From Caenispirillum salinarum AK4 (GTDB lineage: Bacteria > Pseudomonadota > Alphaproteobacteria > Rhodospirillales > Rhodospirillaceae): a stretch of DNA of 64,000 bases. A model generated the notes under the pieces. The model was given only the letters and a program-made list of their open reading frames with translations. It was not told the origin of the DNA and did no database searches. The position numbers and the translations under genes are program-made. Below are positions 61,453-64,000 of this stretch, one piece after another (the stretch's first letter is position 1; each line of letters opens with the position of its first letter). The DNA lies in the NCBI RefSeq assembly GCF_000315795.1, contig NZ_ANHY01000006.1:186001-250000 (forward strand), in the 5' to 3' direction.

Positions 61453-61470
61453 GCATAATGTATATTATGC
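61453..61470. promoter_or_regulatory. A+T-rich palindrome, possible operator
   Basis: GCATAAT GTAT ATTATGC, with 7-bp arms around a 4-base centre, lies in the 299-base gap between the divergent 61002-61331 and DUF3429 genes. Such an A+T-rich palindrome in very GC-rich DNA is a candidate for a regulator site or a symmetrical promoter. No regulator gene is adjacent. I see nothing else in the gap. Confidence 0.4.
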
Positions 61471-61630
61471 ATAGAGATAGAGAGGCCACCGGAAGAGGGC
61501 GTTTGCGCAGCCAGGCGCCGTCGGCATGCAGTGTCCCGGTTTCCCTGGTCGCTGTCGAGGCCTTCCGGCAACGGGCGGACTGCGCAGGTGGTTACTCCTG
61601 TTGGACCACCGTCACGAGGAGCACCCGCCC

Positions 61631-62116
61631 ATGTCCCTCAGCGACGCCGACATCCCCGGCCGGCATCTGGAAATCGACGAGCCGCCGCGCGTTCCGCTCC
61701 TGGACCTGTTCTTCGCCTATGGCGCCATGGCACCGCTGATCGTCGGTGCAGGCGCGGTGTGGCTGGCGGACGAGCCGGTGGCTGCCCTCGCCGTCCAGGC
61801 GTCGATCCTCTGGGGCGGCGTCATTCTCGCGTTCCTGTCAGGCGTGCGGCGCGGCCTGAGCTTTCGCACGCCCGGCGGCCCGACGCTGGCGCAACTTGCC
61901 ATGTTCCTCTGGCTGTTCGGCGCCGGCATCCTGGCCTTTGCTCTGCCGCAAGGAGCGGCTCTCGGCGTGCTGGTCGCCGCATACGCCAGCATGGCCGTCC
62001 TCGACCCCGTGGCGGCACGGCGCGGCGAGGTGCCGATCTACTTTGCGCGGTTGCGGCCGTGGCAGATGGGACTGGCCGTGGCGGCGCTCGTCGTTCTGTG
62101 GGCCGGGGCGCCCTAG
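61631..62116 (+). CDS. DUF3429 family membrane protein
   Basis: A 161-residue membrane protein with four to five helices (LLDLFFAYGAMAPLIVGAGA, AVQASILWGGVILAFLSGVR, AMFLWLFGAGILAFALPQG, a fourth near AALGVLVAAYASM, and the last near GLAVAALVVLW). The layout matches the DUF3429 family, whose function is unknown. An AGGAG site precedes ATG 61631 at about 10 bases. The gene overlaps the convergent permease gene by 4 bases. Confidence 0.85.
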   Translation: MSLSDADIPGRHLEIDEPPRVPLLDLFFAYGAMAPLIVGAGAVWLADEPVAALAVQASILWGGVILAFLSGVRRGLSFRTPGGPTLAQLAMFLWLFGAGILAFALPQGAALGVLVAAYASMAVLDPVAARRGEVPIYFARLRPWQMGLAVAALVVLWAGAP

Positions 62117-62874
62117 CCTCTCACGAAAAACAGCACGGTCATCACGGCACCCGTCACAACCACCACGCCGCGTACCCATTGCGGCGGCACTTTGCGGGAA
62201 ACGCGAGCCGCCACATAGCCGCCGATCACCGCGGCCACGGCCATGGGCATCACCTCGGCCCAGGCGACCACGCCGCCGCCGGCATACAGGATCACGGCGA
62301 TGATGGTCAGCAGCGCCGACAACAGGTTCTTCACGCCGTTCGCGACATTGATGTCGGCCTCGCCCAGCAGCCGCAGGACCGCCAGGAGGACGATGCCGAG
62401 GCCGCCGTTGAAGTAGCCGCCGTAAATGCTGACGGCCAAGATGGCCACGCCGGTCAGCGCCGGTCCATGGCTGATCTCGCGTCCAGCTTTCGCAAGCGTT
62501 TCCAATAGCTTCGGACCGAATGCGAAAAGCAGCGTCGCGGCCAGCAGAAGCCACGGCACGATGGCCGAGAAGGCCGCGTCGGTGGTCATGAGCAGGAGCC
62601 CTGCCCCGATGGCGCCGCCAATTCCCGACACCGCCGCCACGGCCCACAACGGCAGGCCGCCCGGCGGCGCCCGCAACAGATCACGGAAACCCCACGCGCT
62701 GGCCATGTAGCCCGGCAGCAGCGCCACGGTTCCTGTCGCGTTCGCTGTCACCGGCGGCACGCCGATGAACACCAGCGCGGGCAGGGTGAGGAACGAGCCT
62801 CCACCGGCGATGGCGTTCAAGGCACCGCCGAAGAAGGCGGCGACGGCGATGATGGCAATGTCGAGAAGGTCCAT
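62113..62874 (-). CDS. Sulfite exporter TauE/SafE family permease
   Basis: A 253-residue integral membrane protein with about eight helices in two related halves. The family segments GGALNAIAGGGSFLTLPALV and the second-half GGYFNGGLGIVLLAVLRL are present; such proteins move sulfur-containing anions such as sulfite or sulfoacetate. ATG 62874 begins with MDLLDIAIIAVAAFFGG; codons before it do not fit. The substrate is not known. It converges with the DUF3429 gene. Confidence 0.92.
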   Translation of the reverse strand: MDLLDIAIIAVAAFFGGALNAIAGGGSFLTLPALVFIGVPPVTANATGTVALLPGYMASAWGFRDLLRAPPGGLPLWAVAAVSGIGGAIGAGLLLMTTDAAFSAIVPWLLLAATLLFAFGPKLLETLAKAGREISHGPALTGVAILAVSIYGGYFNGGLGIVLLAVLRLLGEADINVANGVKNLLSALLTIIAVILYAGGGVVAWAEVMPMAVAAVIGGYVAARVSRKVPPQWVRGVVVVTGAVMTVLFFVRG

Positions 62875-62998
62875 GCGTCCGGCCGGGGTGCTTGCTGCGA
62901 AAGGGCCGGTACCGTAGCCACGCGGGCAGCGGCAGGAAAGGGCCATTGCCGCCCTTCCCCGCTCCGCCGTCTCAGCGGTTGCTCACAAGAGGCTGAAA

Positions 62999-63769
62999 TC
63001 AGCCGATGATGTTGTAGCCGGCATCAACGTAATGCACGCCGCCGGTGACCGTCCGCGCGCCGTCGGAGACCAGGAAGTTGGCGTAGGCGCCAATCTCCTC
63101 GATGGTCACCAGCGTGTGCTGGGGCGCGCGCTCGGCAGCCTTTTCCATCAGGGCGTCGAAGCGCTGGATGCCGCTGGCGGCGCGGGTCTTGAGCGGGCCG
63201 GGCGACAGCGCGTTGACGCGGATGCCCTTTTCCCCCAGGTCGGCGGCCATGTAGCGGGTGACGCTTTCCAGCGCCGCCTTGACAGGGCCCATGATGTTGT
63301 AGTCGGTCACCACCTTTTCCGACCCGTAGAACGACACCGTCAGAAGGCTGCCGCCGTCGGTCATGAGGGGCTCGGCGTACTGGGCGACACGGATGAAGCT
63401 GTGGCAGCTGACGTCCATGGCCTGGGCGAAGCCGTCGCGCGAGCAGTCGACGACGCGGCCGTGCAGGTCTTCCTTGGGCGCGAAGGCGATGGAGTGCAGC
63501 ACGAAGTCCAGCTTGCCCCACTTTTCCTTCACGGCGTCGAAGACGGCACGCATCTGGCCGCTCTGGCGTACGTCGCAGGGGCCGAGCAGGTCGGCATCCA
63601 GGCGCTCGGCCAGCGGCGCGACATAGGGCTTGGCCTTTTCATTGAGGTAGCTGACGGCGAGATCCGCACCCGCCTCGCGGAACTGCTGCGCGCATCCCCA
63701 GGCGATGCTCTGGTCGTTCGCGATACCGATCACCAGGCCCTTCTTGCCGGCCAGTGAAAACGTGGTCAT
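62999..63769 (-). CDS. fabI: Enoyl-[acyl-carrier-protein] reductase FabI
   Basis: FabI makes the last reduction of each fatty-acid elongation cycle with NADH. The 256-residue enzyme opens GKKGLVIGIANDQSIAWGCA, contains HSIAFAPKEDLHGRVVD and the catalytic pattern Tyr157 x6 Lys164 in DYNIMGPVKAALE, and ends GVHYVDAGYNIIG. Length and residues fit the classical triclosan-target family. It starts with ATG 63769. Confidence 0.97.
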   Translation of the reverse strand: MTTFSLAGKKGLVIGIANDQSIAWGCAQQFREAGADLAVSYLNEKAKPYVAPLAERLDADLLGPCDVRQSGQMRAVFDAVKEKWGKLDFVLHSIAFAPKEDLHGRVVDCSRDGFAQAMDVSCHSFIRVAQYAEPLMTDGGSLLTVSFYGSEKVVTDYNIMGPVKAALESVTRYMAADLGEKGIRVNALSPGPLKTRAASGIQRFDALMEKAAERAPQHTLVTIEEIGAYANFLVSDGARTVTGGVHYVDAGYNIIG

Positions 63770-63880
63770 GGCTCTCTCCCCGGTTTAAGCACAAAGTCGT
63801 GCTGCGGTGCAGCAAAGCGCACTTCCCACCTGGGGTCCAGAGTCGAAGAATGAAAGATTGGAGACGAAAATTTGCCGCCC

Positions 63881-64000
63881 TCAGGCGACCTCCAGCACCA
63901 TGCCGTCGTAACCGGGTTCCAGGCCTTCGGGCAGGGTGCGGCGCAGCGTGCCGTAGTCCAGGCTGGGCCCCATGTGCGTGAGCACCGTGCGCTCCGGCCG
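63881..64000 (-). CDS. MBL-fold metal-dependent hydrolase, C-terminal fragment (partial)
   Basis: The last 39 codons of a gene that continues beyond the window, read on the minus strand to the stop at 63881-63883. The translation RPERTVLTHMGPSLDYGTLR ends with EPGYDGMVLEVA, the closing segment of PhnP-like MBL-fold hydrolases, including the late His in LTHMG. The remainder, including the HxHxDH motif, is outside the window, so the call rests on a short piece. Confidence 0.7.
   Translation of the reverse strand, partial: RPERTVLTHMGPSLDYGTLRRTLPEGLEPGYDGMVLEVA

Overview
The window is a dense, high-GC (roughly two-thirds G+C by eye) bacterial chromosome segment. Gene content and order (rnc-era-recO-parC, ssb/gyrA-coaD, ctaC-ctaD-cox11-ctaE, sdhE-mfd with divergent recG, many TRAP transporters, DUF3429/DUF502 proteins) point to an alphaproteobacterium, most likely in or near the Rhodospirillales. 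The species is inferred, not shown. No prophage, insertion sequence or CRISPR array was found. Both ends cut a gene: RNase III on the left and an MBL-fold hydrolase on the right.

Layout. 1-4.5 kb: rnc end, era, a tiny membrane protein, recO and parC. 4.5-10 kb: an orphan LivK-type binding protein, ssb, then a TRAP-type binding protein translationally joined to a CACHE/PAS histidine kinase. 10-14.2 kb: gyrA, coaD, an exported cyclophilin and tRNA-Lys. 14.3-16.1 kb: an FNR-class regulator and two small envelope proteins. 16.4-20.5 kb: an aa3-type cytochrome c oxidase operon. 20.5-24.6 kb: a gene-poor stretch with small proteins (thioredoxin-like ferredoxin, variant hemerythrin, lone cyclic-nucleotide-binding domain), DUF502 and a repeat-rich intergenic region. 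24.6-30.6 kb: mfd, sdhE, recG. 30.6-38.2 kb: redox enzymes, a sugar-acid kinase, and a row of penicillin acylase, GH3 acyl-adenylating enzyme and dienelactone-hydrolase-like protein. 38.2-45.1 kb: a TRAP transporter with a universal stress protein, two glyoxylate/tartronate-type reductases and a CoxG-like protein. 45.2-50 kb: infA, an M20 amidohydrolase, an MFS carrier, a SAM hydrolase and an MBL hydrolase. 50-57.3 kb: a CHASE2 adenylate cyclase, a type I secretion ABC transporter and adaptor, and a MotA/MotB-like pair. 57.3-64 kb: xth, a DUF922 protein, a lipoprotein coupled to mazG, DUF3429, a TauE/SafE permease and fabI.

Most of the window is core housekeeping: topoisomerases, repair, respiration, fatty-acid synthesis. 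The parts that look accessory or unusual are the binding protein plus kinase pair between ssb and gyrA, the acylase/GH3 module, the secretion ABC transporter with a degenerate signature motif beside a MotAB-like pair, the hemerythrin with a replaced iron ligand, and several palindrome- or repeat-bearing intergenic regions.
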